Source: Glandiceps talaboti (Eukaryota > Hemichordata > Enteropneusta > Spengelidae). From it: a stretch of 64,000 nucleotides of DNA. Shown piece after piece: positions 1 to 12,176 of this stretch. The notes below the pieces were generated by a model that was not told the DNA's origin, did not search any database, and was given only the letters and a program-made list of their open reading frames with translations. The stretch lies in the NCBI RefSeq assembly GCF_964340395.1, contig NC_135557.1:5975716-6039715 (forward strand). The letters run 5' to 3'. Numbering within the stretch: the stretch's first letter is position 1; the number at the start of each line of letters is the position of its first letter. The position numbers and the translations under genes were made by a program.

Positions 1-657
1 AAATTAGTAACCCTACCCTAGTCATAAACACAGGACTACTACAGTAGTGATATCACTGGTAAATTAGTAACCCTACCCTAGTCATAAACACAGGACTACT
101 ACAGTAGTGATATCACTGGTAAATTAGTAACCCTACCCTAGTCATAAACATAGGTCTACTACAGTAGTGATATCACTGGTAAATTAGTAACCCTACCCTA
201 GTCATAAATACAGGACTACTATAGTAGTGATATCACTGGTAAATTAGTAACCATACCCTGGTGATAAATACAGGACTATATATACTACAGTAGTGATATC
301 ACTGGTAAATTAGTAACCATACCCTAGTCATAAATACAGGACTACTACAGTAGTGATATCACTGGTAAATTAGTAACCCTACCCTAGTCATAAATACAGG
401 ACTACTACAGTAGTGATATCACTGGTAAATTAGTAATCCTACCCTGGTGATAAATACAGGACTACTATAGTAGTGATATCACTGGTAAATTAGTAACCAT
501 ACCCTAGTCATAAACAAAGGACTACTACAGTAGTGATATCACTGGTAAATTAGTAACCCTACCCTAGTCATAAATACTGGACTACTACAGTAGTGATATC
601 ACTGGTAAATTAGTAACCCTACCCTAGTCATAAATACAGGACTACTACAGTAGTGAT
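1..657. repeat. 60-bp tandem satellite (about 11 copies)
   Basis: Head-to-tail monomers of 60 bp, each starting AAATTAGTAACC and ending GATATCACTGGT, begin at the window edge, so the array probably extends further left. Copies differ by a few substitutions; one has a short TATA insertion near 278. Each monomer carries two small dyads (ACTACTACAGTAGT and AGTGATATCACT). No coding potential is seen. It is a satellite array unrelated in sequence to the next two arrays. Confidence 0.95.
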
Positions 658-660
658 AAT

Positions 661-1424
661 ATACTACACAGAGTTTAGGCAGTTATGTATTTTAGAATCA
701 CTCTAGGACTTGTATCAAAACACAAAACACAATCATAGACCCCTCTATTCAAAATTTACCAACAGGACGACACTTTTACTTTCTGTTTCAAAAATAGGGT
801 GACCCCCTACTCTCCACTAATCCCTACCCACCACCCCAGCTGATGACAAAGAATGGTCCCTAATCTTTATAGAGTCTCTATTACAACCATGATTTGTGCT
901 GGGTGATTGATTATACATTATGCAGAACACTCAGAAATAAAGTGCATTGTCGCAAACCCCGGCCTGTTTTACGGCACCGTTCAGAGAACATTCATTTATT
1001 ATAATCAGACACCTTAATGTAAATTTTCAACAAATCTTTCCATGTTCTTACTTTATAGTCTACTTTAACTCCATTATATGTTGGTTATCCTAGTAGATTT
1101 AATTGATGCTCCCTAGTATTACTAACTTTTACATGGGTGTTTTGAATCACCCGTTCACATTTACTCAGTGACATTTACTCGGTGCATGCATCTGTCAACA
1201 TTTTTCTATTCACTATGTCTGCATGTTAGATTCACTTGATACGCTCAGAATATACCATTGCTTCAAGAGAATAGCCCTATAAACAGGCAAATTAGTCACA
1301 CTGACATTCATTCAGAGTGACAGGTCAGGTATAAGTCTGAGTGTAAGTATAATTAGTCACTGATCAGCGTTAGATAAATGTGTAGAGCACGGTGAACATG
1401 CTTGCACTCTAGAACACATGAACA
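661..1424. other. Unique spacer between satellites, no gene seen
   Basis: About 760 bp of non-repetitive AT-rich sequence between the 60-bp and 47-bp arrays. No long ORF or RNA gene is recognised. An ATAGACCCC motif near 735 resembles one end of the micro-palindromes described elsewhere but has no matching partner. Confidence 0.5.
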
Positions 1425-2968
1425 CGTGTTTCATTTACTGTGTACACACCAGACTGACACCTTGTGTGACAACTGTTTCATTTACTCTGTACACACCAGA
1501 CTGACAACTTGTGTGACAACTGTTTCATTTACTGTGTACACACCAGACTGACACCTTGTGTGACAACTTTTTCATTTACTCTGTACAAATCCCAGACTGA
1601 TACCTTGTGTGACAACTGTTTCATTTACTGTGTACACACCAGATTTGTACCTTGTGTTACAACTTTTTCATTTGCTCTGTACAAATCCCAGACTGACACC
1701 TTGTGTGACAACTGTTCCATTTACTGTGTACACACCAGACTGACACCTTGTGTGACAAGTGTTTCACTTACTCTGTACAAACCCCAAACTAACACCTTGT
1801 GTGACAACTGTGTCATTTGCTCTGTACACACCAGACAGTCCTGACACTGTGTGTGACAACTGTTTCATTTACTGTGTGCACACCAGACTGACACCTTGTG
1901 TGACAACTGTTTCATTTACTCTGTACACACCAGACTGACACCTTGTGTGACAACTGTTTCATTTACTGTGTACACACCAGACTGCCACCTTGTGTGACAA
2001 GTGTTTCACTTACTGTGTACACACCAGACTGACACCTTGTGTGACAACTGTTTCATTTACTGTGTACACACCAGACTGACACCTTGTGTGACAACTGTTT
2101 CACTTACTCTGTACAAACCCCAAACTAACACCTTGTGTGACAACTGTGTCATTTGCTCTGTACACACCAGACAGTCCTGACACTGTGTGTGACAACTGTT
2201 TCATTTACTGTGTACACACCAGACTGACACATTGTGTGACAACTGTTTCATTTACTCTGTACACACCAGACTGACACCTTGTGTGACAACTGTTTCATTT
2301 ACTGTGTACACACCAGACTGACACCTTGTGTGACAACTGTTTCATTTACTCTGTACACACCAGACTGACACCTTGTGTGACAACTGTTTCATTTGCTCTG
2401 TACACACCAGACTGACACCTTGTGTGACAACTGTTTCATTTGCTCTGTACACACCAGATTGACACCTTGTGTGACAACTGTTTCATTTACTGTGTACACA
2501 CCAGACTTGTACCTTGTGTGACAACTTTTTCATTTGCTCTGTACAAATCCCAGACTGACACATTGTGTGACAACTGTTTCATTTACTCTGTACACACCAG
2601 ACTGACACCTTGTGTGACAACTGTTTCATTTACTGTGTACACACCAGACTGACACCTTGTGTGACAACTGTTTCATTTACTCTGTACACACCAGACTGAC
2701 ACCTTGTGTGACAACTGTTTCATTTGCTCTGTACACACCAGACTGACACCTTGTGTGACAACTGTTTCATTTGCTCTGTACACACCAGATTGACACCTTG
2801 TGTGACAACTGTTTCATTTACTGTGTACACACCAGACTTGTACCTTGTGTGACAACTTTTTCATTTGCTCTGTACAAATCCCAGACTGACACCTTGTGTG
2901 ACAACTTTTTCATTTGCTCTGTACAAATCCCAGACTGACACCTTGTGTGACAACTGTTTCATTTACTC
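1425..2968. repeat. 47-bp tandem satellite (about 33 copies)
   Basis: Monomers of about 47 bp contain CACCTTGTGTGACAACTG and TACTGTGTACACACCAGACT. Two monomer types alternate, one with CTGTACACACCAG and one with CTGTACAAATCCCAG. The variant blocks recur near 1575-1690, 2500-2560 and 2810-2945, which is evidence of higher-order repeat units and recent segmental amplification. Because 47 is not a multiple of 3, ORFs in it run through three frames of the same repeat. I do not treat them as genes. Confidence 0.93.
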
Positions 2969-3002
2969 AACAAAACTGAGACCTTATTATTATTACCTTT
3001 AG

Positions 3003-5075
3003 TTATTTGTTAAAACTACCACATACTACACAGTGGTTGTATTTGTCAAAACTACTACATACTACACAGTGGTTGTATTTGTCAAAACTACTACATACTA
3101 CGAAGTGGTTGTATTTGTTAAAACTACTACATACTACACAATGGTTGTATTTGTTAAAACTACCACACACTACACAGTGGTTGTATTTGTCAAAACTACT
3201 ACATACTACACAATGGTTGTATTTGTTAAAACTACCACATACTACACAGTGGTTGTATTTGTCAAAACTACCACATACTACGAAGTGGTTGTATTTGTCA
3301 AAACTACTACATACTACACAGTTGTTGTATTTGTCAAAACTACCACATACTACACAGTGGTTGTATGTGTCAAAACTACTAGATACTACACAGTGGTTGT
3401 ATTTGTCAAAATTACCACATACTGCACAGTGGTTGTATTGAACAAAACTACCACATACTACATAGTGGTTGTATTTGTTAAAACTACCACATACTACACA
3501 GTGGTTGTATTTGTTAAAACTACCACATACTACACAGTGGTTGTATTTGTCAAAACTACTACATACTACACAGTGGTTGTATTTGTCAAAACTACCACAT
3601 ACTACACAATGGTTGTATTTGTCAAAACTACTACATACTACACAGTGGTTGTATTTGTTACAACTACCACATACTGCATAGTGGTTGTATTGAACAAAAC
3701 TACCACATACTACACAGTGGATGTAGTTGTCAAAACTACTACATACTACACAGTGGATGTATTTGTTACAACTAAAACATACTGCACAGTGGTTGTATTG
3801 AACAAAACTACCACATACTACACAGTGGTTGTATTTGTCAAAACTACTACATACTACACAGTGGTTGTATTTGTCAAAACTACTACATACTACACAGTGG
3901 TTGTATTTGTCAAAACTACTACATACTACACAGTGGTTGTATTTGTTACAACTACCATATACTACACAGTGGTTGTACTTGTCAAAAATACCACATACTA
4001 CATAGTGGTTGTATTTGTCAAAATTACTACATACTACACAGTGGTTGTATTTGTTACAACTACCACATACTACACAGTGGTTGTATTTGTCAAAAATACC
4101 ACATACTACATGGTGGTTGTATTTGTCAAAACTACTACATACTACACAGTGGTTGTATTTGTCAAAACTACTACATACCACACAGTGGTTGTATTGAACA
4201 AAACTACTACATACTACACAGTGGTTGTATTTGTTACAACTACCACATACTACACGGTGGTTGTATTTGTCAAAACTACCACATACTACACAGTGGTTGT
4301 ATTTGTTAAAACTACTACATACTACACAGTGGTTGTATTTGTCAAAACTACTACATACTACACAGTGGTTGTATTTGTTAAAACTACCACATACTACACA
4401 GTGGTTGTATTTGTTAAAACTACTACATACTACATAGTGGTTGTATTTGTCAAAACTACTACATACTACACAGTGGTTGTATTTGTCAAAACTACTACAC
4501 AGTGGTTGTATTTGTTAAAACTACTACATACTACACAGTGGTTGTGTTAGTTAAAACTACCACATACTACATAGTGGTTGTATTTGTTAAAACTACCACA
4601 TACTACACAGTGGTTGTATTTGTTAAAACTACCACATACTACACAGTGGTTGTATTTGTTAAAACTACTACATACTACACAGTGGTTGTATTTATTAAAA
4701 CTATCACATACTACACAGTGGTTGTATTTGTTAAAACTACCACATACTACACAGTGGTTGACTGTATTTGTTAAAACTACCACATACTACACAGTGGTTG
4801 TATTTGTTAAAACTACTACATACTACACAGTGGTTGTATTTGTTAAAACTACCACATACTACACAGTGGTTGTATTTGTCAAAACTACCACATACTACAC
4901 AGTGGTTGTATTTGTTAAAAATACTACATACTACACAGTGGTTGTATTTGTCAAAACTACCACATACTACACAGTGGTTATATTTGTCAAAACTACCACA
5001 TACTACACAGTGGTTGTATTTGTTAAAACTACCACATACTACACAGTGGATGTATTTGTCAAAACTACCACATAC
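3003..5075. repeat. 36-bp tandem satellite, left part (about 57 copies)
   Basis: Monomers of 36 bp contain GTGGTTGTATTTGT, AAAACTAC and ACATACTACACA. Because 36 is divisible by 3, several frames on both strands stay open, including a 505-codon plus-strand frame made of a twelve-residue repeat and a 392-codon minus frame. Simultaneous openness on both strands and lack of any non-repeat domain indicate satellite DNA, not protein. The array is interrupted at 5073-5075 (TAC) by the element at 5076-22707 and resumes at 22711 in register. Confidence 0.95.
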
Positions 5076-5331
5076 CACTAGTAGAAAAAATAGTACAGTT
5101 TACGACACTTTCCGTACTATAGTTCAGATTGAGTTCAATTCTGTACTTTTATGCTGATGAGGTGGACGTTTCTGTACTTTCCCATTAGCGCCTGTCTAAT
5201 CGGATTATACTCGATCTGAAAAATAGTTCAGATTGCGAGTCGGAAGTGATTTGAATACATTTGCATTTAGTTCAGAATATATTCATGAGTTCACCCCCAT
5301 AACCGGGCAGTAAACAAATGAATATTCAAAT
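5076..5331 (+). repeat. Left 256-bp terminal inverted repeat
   Basis: Matches the reverse complement of 22452-22707 throughout. It contains three copies of a short motif, TAGTTCAGATTG at 5120-5131 and 5224-5235 and TAGTTCAGA at 5268-5276, and two CTGTACTTT motifs. Repeated subterminal motifs are a known feature of CACTA ends, where they can serve as transposase binding sites; that role is inferred here. Confidence 0.93.
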
Positions 5332-6339
5332 CTACCGTGCTTGCAATCAATACGTACATAAACGCTATACGTGTAGCTAGTGTATTCGATACATATGTAT
5401 GTATATAAGCAGGCTTATGATATGAACTACATGGTTAGGACGTACGTAGATTGTAATATCACAGGGCTCATTTTGAAATAAATGTTCGTAGTACGCCTTT
5501 TCATTATGCACTACATACCGCCACCACTAAACGTGTTTCACATTTCTACGCGTTTGATGCATAGTAATACAGATTTAGATGACATGACAATCGTTTCCAA
5601 TAATAGTTTAAAATTGGGCCACAAATATTGCTAGTGTATGGAGCTTCTTAACAAACCTGACCGGCCAATAGCGTCAACAAACTCACAGTAGAGACGTGCT
5701 GACAGATTTGAGTCTGTGGACATTATTTCTAGCTAAGTAAAATTGAGTGACTATTGGGAATATTATATGGCATCCATGTCGTCCATGTCGTCTATAGTTT
5801 CTGACTGACCGTGTTATGTACAACGTAACGCTGAACGAAATACGGTCCATCAGGAATTAACTAGACTAACCTCTATGGGAATAGTATTCTTGTCCATGTG
5901 TCGTTTATAGAACAATTAAGTGTTAGGGTGTGATCTTCACAGTAATAAACAAGCCTTTAGAAGAACAACAGGTATTCACGCCTCAAATATCTTGGGCATC
6001 ATCCAAATTACGATCATGAGCACCAAAGTAAAGGAAATACTTAATGACGTTCGGCATGCAGAACCCCCCCCCCCGGGCCCGTACCTATGGGTACATGCCC
6101 GGCATCCATGTAACTGTTATATCACTCTACGTGACGATTCTGAGGGCCCTCATCTCTTATTCTCTTGTTTTATTTCAATTATACTCATAACTCCTGTTTT
6201 TATAGTATAACTGTACAATTGGCTTCGATCAGTGCATTCCAGATTTTCATGAGTCATGAGTGCACATTGCACAGATATCTGCAGAATACTTAAAAGGATT
6301 ATGGGTAATGTATGCATATGCGGGAAAAACAAACTGCTG
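5332..6339. other. Element interior, no gene recognised
   Basis: AT-rich DNA just inside the left inverted repeat. Includes CATAGTTTCTG-like and CCATGTCGTC repeats near 5770, a TCAGGAATTAACTAGA segment near 5853 resembling one end of the foldback family at 40140-40246, and a C-rich run near 6065. No protein domain is recognised. Confidence 0.4.
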
Positions 6340-6348
6340 TAAGGAGCA

Positions 6349-6502
6349 TAGTCTCGCTGCCAGACTCGAGACTATCGTCCCTAATCTGTTTACCGAGCGG
6401 CGCAGCCGCGAGAAGAGCGGGACCAGTCCCCCTCTATTCTCGCGGCTGCGCCGCTCGGTAAACAGATTAGGGACGATAGTCTCGAGTCTGGCAGCGAGAC
6501 TA
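6349..6502. mobile_element. 154-bp GC-rich foldback MITE with 9-bp target duplication
   Basis: Two arms of about 70 bp (6349-6418 and 6433-6502) are almost perfect inverted copies, starting TAGTCTCGCTGCCAGACTCG and separated by a short loop. The element lies between identical 9-bp repeats TAAGGAGCA (6340-6348 and 6503-6511). Non-coding. A 9-bp duplication is typical of Mutator-like elements, so a MULE-mobilised MITE is the best guess; the superfamily is inferred. Confidence 0.88.
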
Positions 6503-6511
6503 TAAGGAGCA

Positions 6512-7665
6512 CTGACTTTGCCCTCATATCTTCATCCCATTTTGCACTGAAGAAGTTTCACATGGCTCTCATATTTCATATATACTCTTTCTAAATATAT
6601 GGTGATGCAACATGAGTAAAAATAACTGGGGTTAACTAAGTTTGGTAGTCAATATAGCAGGTTTACCATCAAACTGACGCAAAATTTGTTTCAAATTTGT
6701 CTAGTAAAAACCGTTGGCCCAGTTGTCGATTAGGCTTACAAGTTACACAAAGCATGATAAGACACTGTGAATGGTGCAAATAAACAACGTGCGAAATGCC
6801 AAATACCAAATGCAAACAATACAAGCGAACAAAAGGGCCTGTATGCACTCTAATAGCCCGATATTTTGCCTAAAATCAGGCTCACATGTGCGAACGGTGT
6901 GTTTTTGACGTACCTAGTAGGCAGTGATGTAGATAATAGCCGGTTACCGGTCACAACGCCCAGCTATAACTTATAAGTATAACAGTTGTGGGACCGGCTT
7001 AGGAAAGTACTCAAACCTGACGATCATTGAACAAATTCTAAGGTTGGAAAATTAAATATGAGTTGCCCGGGAGTTCTAATAGCAAGTAAAATACCCAAAG
7101 TGTAAACAAAAAGATAAATTAATTCATAATTATTTGGAAAACATTAGACGATTACGCAGTAAAACAAGACTGGCCACGCTATCGCTAGCGAAAGCCTTCG
7201 AACTAGTTTCATAACGACCGGACGTTGAAGGAAGCGCGAAGCGAAGTGTGAGGTCAATGTGACGTCTCATGATGATGTATGATGCATCAACATGACGTTT
7301 ACGTAGAGTTGCACTAAATGTTTTCTAAACTTCAGTGGAAAGAATTTTTGTCGATCAGACACTGACTATGTTTAAATTCTTAAAACATCTGAGAAAACTG
7401 AAGAGGGGAAGCAAAATGTGACACTGACAGACAAGCCAGACGTACGGCACATGTACAGAAGGCGAGGCACACCCTCTGATGCAAACTGGACAATTATCGT
7501 GCGTGTCACGTATAAGGCATCAGATGTAATACATGTAGCTAACCAAATATTCTTGTACTGCAGTCTTTCTTGTAACAGGTATTGGAAATTGTCAGAAACC
7601 TGATGATTTTATGACTGAATAAGTTTCGATACGGAGACGAGAGAGAGGGGGAGACGGGGGAGACG
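6512..7665. other. Element interior, no gene recognised
   Basis: About 1.1 kb of low-complexity AT-rich DNA. No conserved protein similarity, RNA gene or long inverted repeat is seen; the 61-codon frame at 7418-7603 has no recognisable motif. Confidence 0.4.
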
Positions 7666-7673
7666 GGAGAGAG

Positions 7674-7766
<93 letters not shown>
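7666..7766. repeat. (GA)n microsatellite
   Basis: Nearly pure GA dinucleotide tract, preceded by a degenerate GA/GGGA stretch from about 7637. The Ser-Leu frame on the minus strand is an artefact of the repeat. Confidence 0.97.
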
Positions 7767-7768
<2 letters not shown>

Positions 7769-8706
7769 GAGACCAAACTAGAGTCGGTACTCACCCCACC
7801 ACGACATATGCATTTTTGTGATTTTGAAACGATAAAGAATGTTAATATGGATATTGGGACGATTGGAAATCGGACGATGTGAATCGTAATCGAATATCTC
7901 AGACCATCCACAATATATGTCGTGTTGACTTAGGCGATCCCAGAAACCATTCTTAGTTTACCCCTTTCACATATATTATCAACCATGCTAATGTTTTGAA
8001 ACAAATCTCGATTAACAGGTAATTTAGCGCTTGAAAGATGGCGACGTCCATACCCCCCCCCCCCGGCTGCACATATTTTAATATGCAATTATACATTACC
8101 CCCTCCCCATACACGTCAGAGAAGTACAGTATGGTACACTATATGACACACTGTAAGCTAACAGTGGAAATCAACTTCAGTGTCCATACATATCAGACAT
8201 AGAGATTTCTTTACAAATGGATGTGGGCTCATTGGGCTGTAACCTGTACTTGGAAAAACTTAACCAGCAGAGTTTTCTTTTTGAATCCTATGTCTTGACA
8301 GAAACGGCACCCCCCTTCGATAACTAGTGGGGAGGGTGTGTCCCCCTCCCACAGTAGGCAATTGTTTGAAAAATAAGGACATGTAGGAGGCCATTTAGCG
8401 GCATAATATTTCAAACCATACACATTATTGGAAGCCATAAAGTACTTGAAAATTGTCTTCAATACCCAAATTGTACTCTCATTAAATTATTTTACAATTG
8501 TATTACCTACGCTTTAACTAATACATAGATATTTTGGCAGACACACACATTCGTTTGGCCATTGGCTGCCTAATAATTAAATGTGTGGTAGGTAAATGAA
8601 GTGAACAATTTTGCAAAGTACAAGGTAAACGATTGCTCCTGTGGTTTGAATGTTCAACAAAGTCTCCACACAGAGAGATAGAGCAAGAGAGAAGGAGACA
8701 TACGGC

Positions 8707-8817
<111 letters not shown>

Positions 8818-8846
8818 CATACACTTATACAAATGTAAATTTACTT

Positions 8847-8990
8847 GGTAAACAACTGCTCCTGAGGTTTAATTTTGGTTCAAATCATGAGCAGAATATT
8901 CGGGGGCCCTTTCAGACCATCACAATTGTCATGCCCCCCTCCCTTTGAACCTCAATTTTGTTCATGCCCCCCCGTAAATTCTGACTCCAG
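8847..8990 (+). repeat. Dispersed repeat copy (pair with 14855-15015)
   Basis: Contains GTAAACAACTGCTCCTG followed by TTGGTTCAAATCATGAGCA and a C-rich tail. The same order of motifs, diverged, occurs at 14855-15015. A third partial start is near 8625. It is an unclassified interspersed repeat lying directly upstream of the LINE fossil. Confidence 0.6.
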
Positions 8991-9288
8991 CATAATTTCA
9001 AGTTTATTCCGAGCTCGGTATTACAGGCATTCGACTAGAGTCTTTATACCTCAAAGATATACAACAGTCCATTTCTGTACAAGGCATATCAGAAACCAAA
9101 CATTTGCAGTGTGGAGTGTCACAAAACCCTGTGCTTGGTCCACTCTTACACGCGTATGCTGTCTATACACATCACCACTTGGAAAGCTAATCCGACATCA
9201 AAATCTCAATATGCAACAACATGCAGACGACAACCAGATTTACCAATATATTTCCCCAATCACATACGTCAACTACAGTAACTAAGAT

Positions 9289-9872
9289 GGAAACTGTTGC
9301 ACATGATATTAAACGACCCAAAATAAGCTAGTTTAATGATGGCAAAACCGAGGTCCTCCTTATCACGTCTCAGTTCAACAGGCTTCCTCGTCTCATGAAC
9401 CACATCAACATGGGATCGTCTTCTGTGCAGTTAGTGGATTCAGCATGTACCATTTGTGTAACAATTGATGACCGTTATAACCTCAAGAAGCACATCTCGT
9501 TGACATGTAGATCAGTTCTTTTTCACCCCCGAACAATAGGTCGCATCATTGACAGTGGAGGGGGCCCCTCCACTGTCTATGGAAACTGTTGCACATGATA
9601 TTAAACGACCCAAAATAAGCTAGTTTAATGATGGCAAAACCGAGGTCCTCCTTATCACGTCTCAGTTCAACAGGCTTCCTCGTCTCATGAACCACATCAA
9701 CATGGGATCGTCTTCTGTGCAGTTAGTGGATTCAGCATGTACCATTTGTGTAACAATTGATGACCGTTATAACCTCAAGAAGCACATCTCGTTGACATGT
9801 AGATCAGTTTTTTTTCACCCCCGAACAATAGGTCGCATCATTGACAGTGGAGGGGGCCCCTCCACTGTCTAT
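9289..9872 (+). repeat. 292-bp tandem duplication within LINE fossil
   Basis: 9289-9580 and 9581-9872 are near-identical; the only difference noticed is one base near 9518. Each copy ends with the 33-bp palindrome. The junction falls exactly at the palindrome end, with ATGG at both boundaries, so the duplication is later than the palindrome insertion and recent. Confidence 0.9.
9840..9872. mobile_element. 33-bp micro-palindrome inside LINE frame (also at 9548-9580)
   Basis: The palindrome runs ATTGACAGTGG to CCACTGTCTAT around a GGGGGCCCC centre. It is flanked by GGTCGCATC (9831-9839) and GGTCGCATA (9873-9881). Removing it with one flank restores a continuous LINE reading, RTIGRIRQYL, so it is an insertion with a 9-bp target duplication. 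The copy at 9548-9580 arose by the 292-bp tandem duplication. Confidence 0.85.
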
Positions 9873-10158
9873 GGTCGCATACGCCAGTATCTTACAAACG
9901 GAGTTTGTCAGAACCTTGGTCATGCACTTATATCATCGATACCTGACTACTGAATGGCCCTTCTGTATGGGCTGCCAGCTAAAAACATTGTCCCTCTTGA
10001 ACATGCCCAAAATACAGCAGCTAGGATTGTGTCAGGTACAAAGAAAACAGATGACGTCACATCGGTTCTTTCAATAACACAGTTTAGTTAGAAACCACAC
10101 TGGCGTCAAGTGCAGTTACATAATATACCAGTAGGTAGGGCCTACATGTACATGTAGT

Positions 10159-10184
10159 CTCAGGTCACTACATTGTGGTCTGAG
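10159..10184. mobile_element. 26-bp micro-palindrome, CTCAG type
   Basis: CTCAGGTCACTAC to GTGGTCTGAG, imperfect palindrome. ATGTAGT occurs directly on both sides (10152-10158 and 10185-10191). It has the same termini as 22152-22184. Possible small foldback insertion, less certain because the flanking repeat is only 7 bp. Confidence 0.5.
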
Positions 10185-10194
10185 ATGTAGTTTA

Positions 10195-11709
10195 CACCAC
10201 TATGACCTAAGAACTTGAACCAGGGCTGAGGAGAAGTGGTCTGAGGTTAAAGTTTTGCAGCTCTCGTTCAGCAATCTCAAAACATTTCAGCCTACTTCCC
10301 GTAATGAACACTTGTCAAGCATTTTTGTAGCTCCCATACTCAAAGACTACATATATGTTTATATACGACTCAAAATATAACACTGAAATTTACTTTGAAC
10401 ACGTTCAGTTTCAGTAGACCTATTAAAACCCAAAATCTCCACTGTATAATTTAATATCGGTAATAGTTTACAGTCAAAAACTTTTAAATTTAGTTTTGAC
10501 TAGGAGGTCCCCAAGTTTTGCAAGTTGACTCATGACCGCAATCGTTGCTTTACTCGCTTGAGCTGCAAGCGCTAAATACCATAGACCACTGCTTGACATA
10601 ATCACGCCTAGATATTCATAAAAAGCGAACAACGTCGAGTTTATGACCACCAATAACCACTTTTCAATTTTCTTAAGAATTTCATCTCTTAGTAAATACA
10701 ATAATTTTAGTTTTGACATACATGTAATTTACTTTCAAAAGACAATGTTAGAAACCCCTACCCCATTGATTCCTGTGGGAACATGCCTTTCGTGAAGAAA
10801 AAATGGTTACATAACATGTCTACAAGAATTGTTGGAGAATGTCTATGTAGAATGCCACACTGATCCCATATCCACACCTTGAGTTTTATTTTTATTGTTC
10901 TTCAATGATCTCCTTCAAAGTAATAGTCTGGATGCCAATATGGTTTCTAACTAAACCACGTCTAGCCAAAAGCCCCTCAAATAGCACAAAAAGTTGTTCA
11001 CCCAATCAGTGAAACCTAAATGTTTTGGTGATGTAAACAGTATATAAGTAGCATCATGGGCTGACAAATATACCACATTTGAACATTACTGTCCCAATAA
11101 ACACTAACTTTATGAGAGACTGTGTTATTGGTTAGAGTTTTGTGATTTATTAACAAAGACATGATGTTAATGACTGTGTGGGTGGCTGTAAATGAATTTT
11201 AAATTGCATCTCATGCATTTCAAGACTTCTAGAGTAACGACTCTGACTATACTTTGAGTGGAGGTATAAATGGTAATGATACAGTATAGGAACTAGACTA
11301 TCAAAGTAATTACCTTGTCCAAGAGACTACAGTCGGATATTAATCTCACCATTAATGCCTGAATTTATGTCTATCAAGGTGGATCTGATAAGATCATGGA
11401 AATCGAGAAACTTTCATCACTTTGGACTTGAGCATTGAATACATTTGTGAAGTACTCAGACCATGATTCATGTTTTTTTTTTTAGAGATTAATTCCACTA
11501 GATCGTCCACTAAATCGTCCACGAAAACAAATACATTCTATCATTCCACCATGTCACTCAACAACGCGCATCGAATTCTATCACTTGAATTTCCGTTATT
11601 TAGTCGTCTGAAGATCGTAACGGCCTCCGTACCATAACTTGTGTACTTTGTGTAAATACAGCTCTACTTCTCAGTATTGAGCACTTTTCCTTCAGTTTAT
11701 GACTTACCT

Positions 11710-11711
<2 letters not shown>
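10195..11711. other. Element interior with dispersed-repeat fragments
   Basis: No gene recognised. The segment around 10925-10957 (GATGCCAATATGGTTTC then AACTAAACC) and 11245-11300 (GAGTGGAGGTATAAATGGTA) is paralogous to 18035-18170, in the same order. It therefore belongs to an interspersed repeat with at least two copies in the window. Confidence 0.5.

Positions 11712-11775
<64 letters not shown>
11712..11775. repeat. (AT)n microsatellite
   Basis: Pure AT dinucleotide run of about 64 bp. Confidence 0.97.
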
Positions 11776-11776
<1 letters not shown>

Positions 11777-12176
11777 CCATTGCTCGGTTGACGGCAACGC
11801 GGTCAAAGATATCGGGTTCTTTGCACAATACACGTGTATATAGAAATGATGTCCCTTAAATTTCCCCTCTTTTCATTCTTGCTCTTTTCAACTACAATAT
11901 AGATTTTGATAATTTCCATAGGTCTCACGAGATATACTCTTCAAGGAAAAACAAGTTCGTGTCGGAGTTTGACACGAGAATAGTCTGTGCTTGGAGTAAT
12001 TATACTGTCAGTATAATTTCTCAAAGGTATGTGTTATCGTGGAAGTTTAAACATTATTTATACTTTAATGGTGTTATAGATTTTGACCCAAGCTATGCAT
12101 GCCACGGTCACAAGCTATATTGCGTCAGATCGATTTGCCAAACAAGTTTGCCAGAATTAACGCATCCCATCAAACC

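Larger units (their letters stand above)
8990..10090 (+). pseudogene. Decayed L2/CR1-like LINE reverse transcriptase
   Basis: Reading across frame breaks gives, in order, YLKDIQQSISVQGISETKHL, QCGVSQNPVLGPLL, YTSPLGKLIRHQNLN, HADDNQIYQYIS (the catalytic YADD box as HADD, about 9210-9250), NDGKTEVLLIT (about 9335-9365), then NLKKHISLTCRSVFFHPRTI and ALISSIPDY. This order matches the palm and thumb of L2/CR1-clade non-LTR retrotransposons. Stops, frameshifts and a missing first half show it is dead. A 292-bp tandem duplication (9289-9580 and 9581-9872) and two copies of a 33-bp palindromic insertion lie inside it. Confidence 0.82.

Noticed and set aside
3033-4550. 505-codon open frame of a twelve-residue repeat
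   Set aside because: It lies wholly in the 36-bp satellite, the opposite strand is open too, and no start context, intron or unique domain supports a protein.
1425-5075. CRISPR-like array (regular repeats)
   Set aside because: No unique spacers; the repeats are contiguous satellites in an animal genome.
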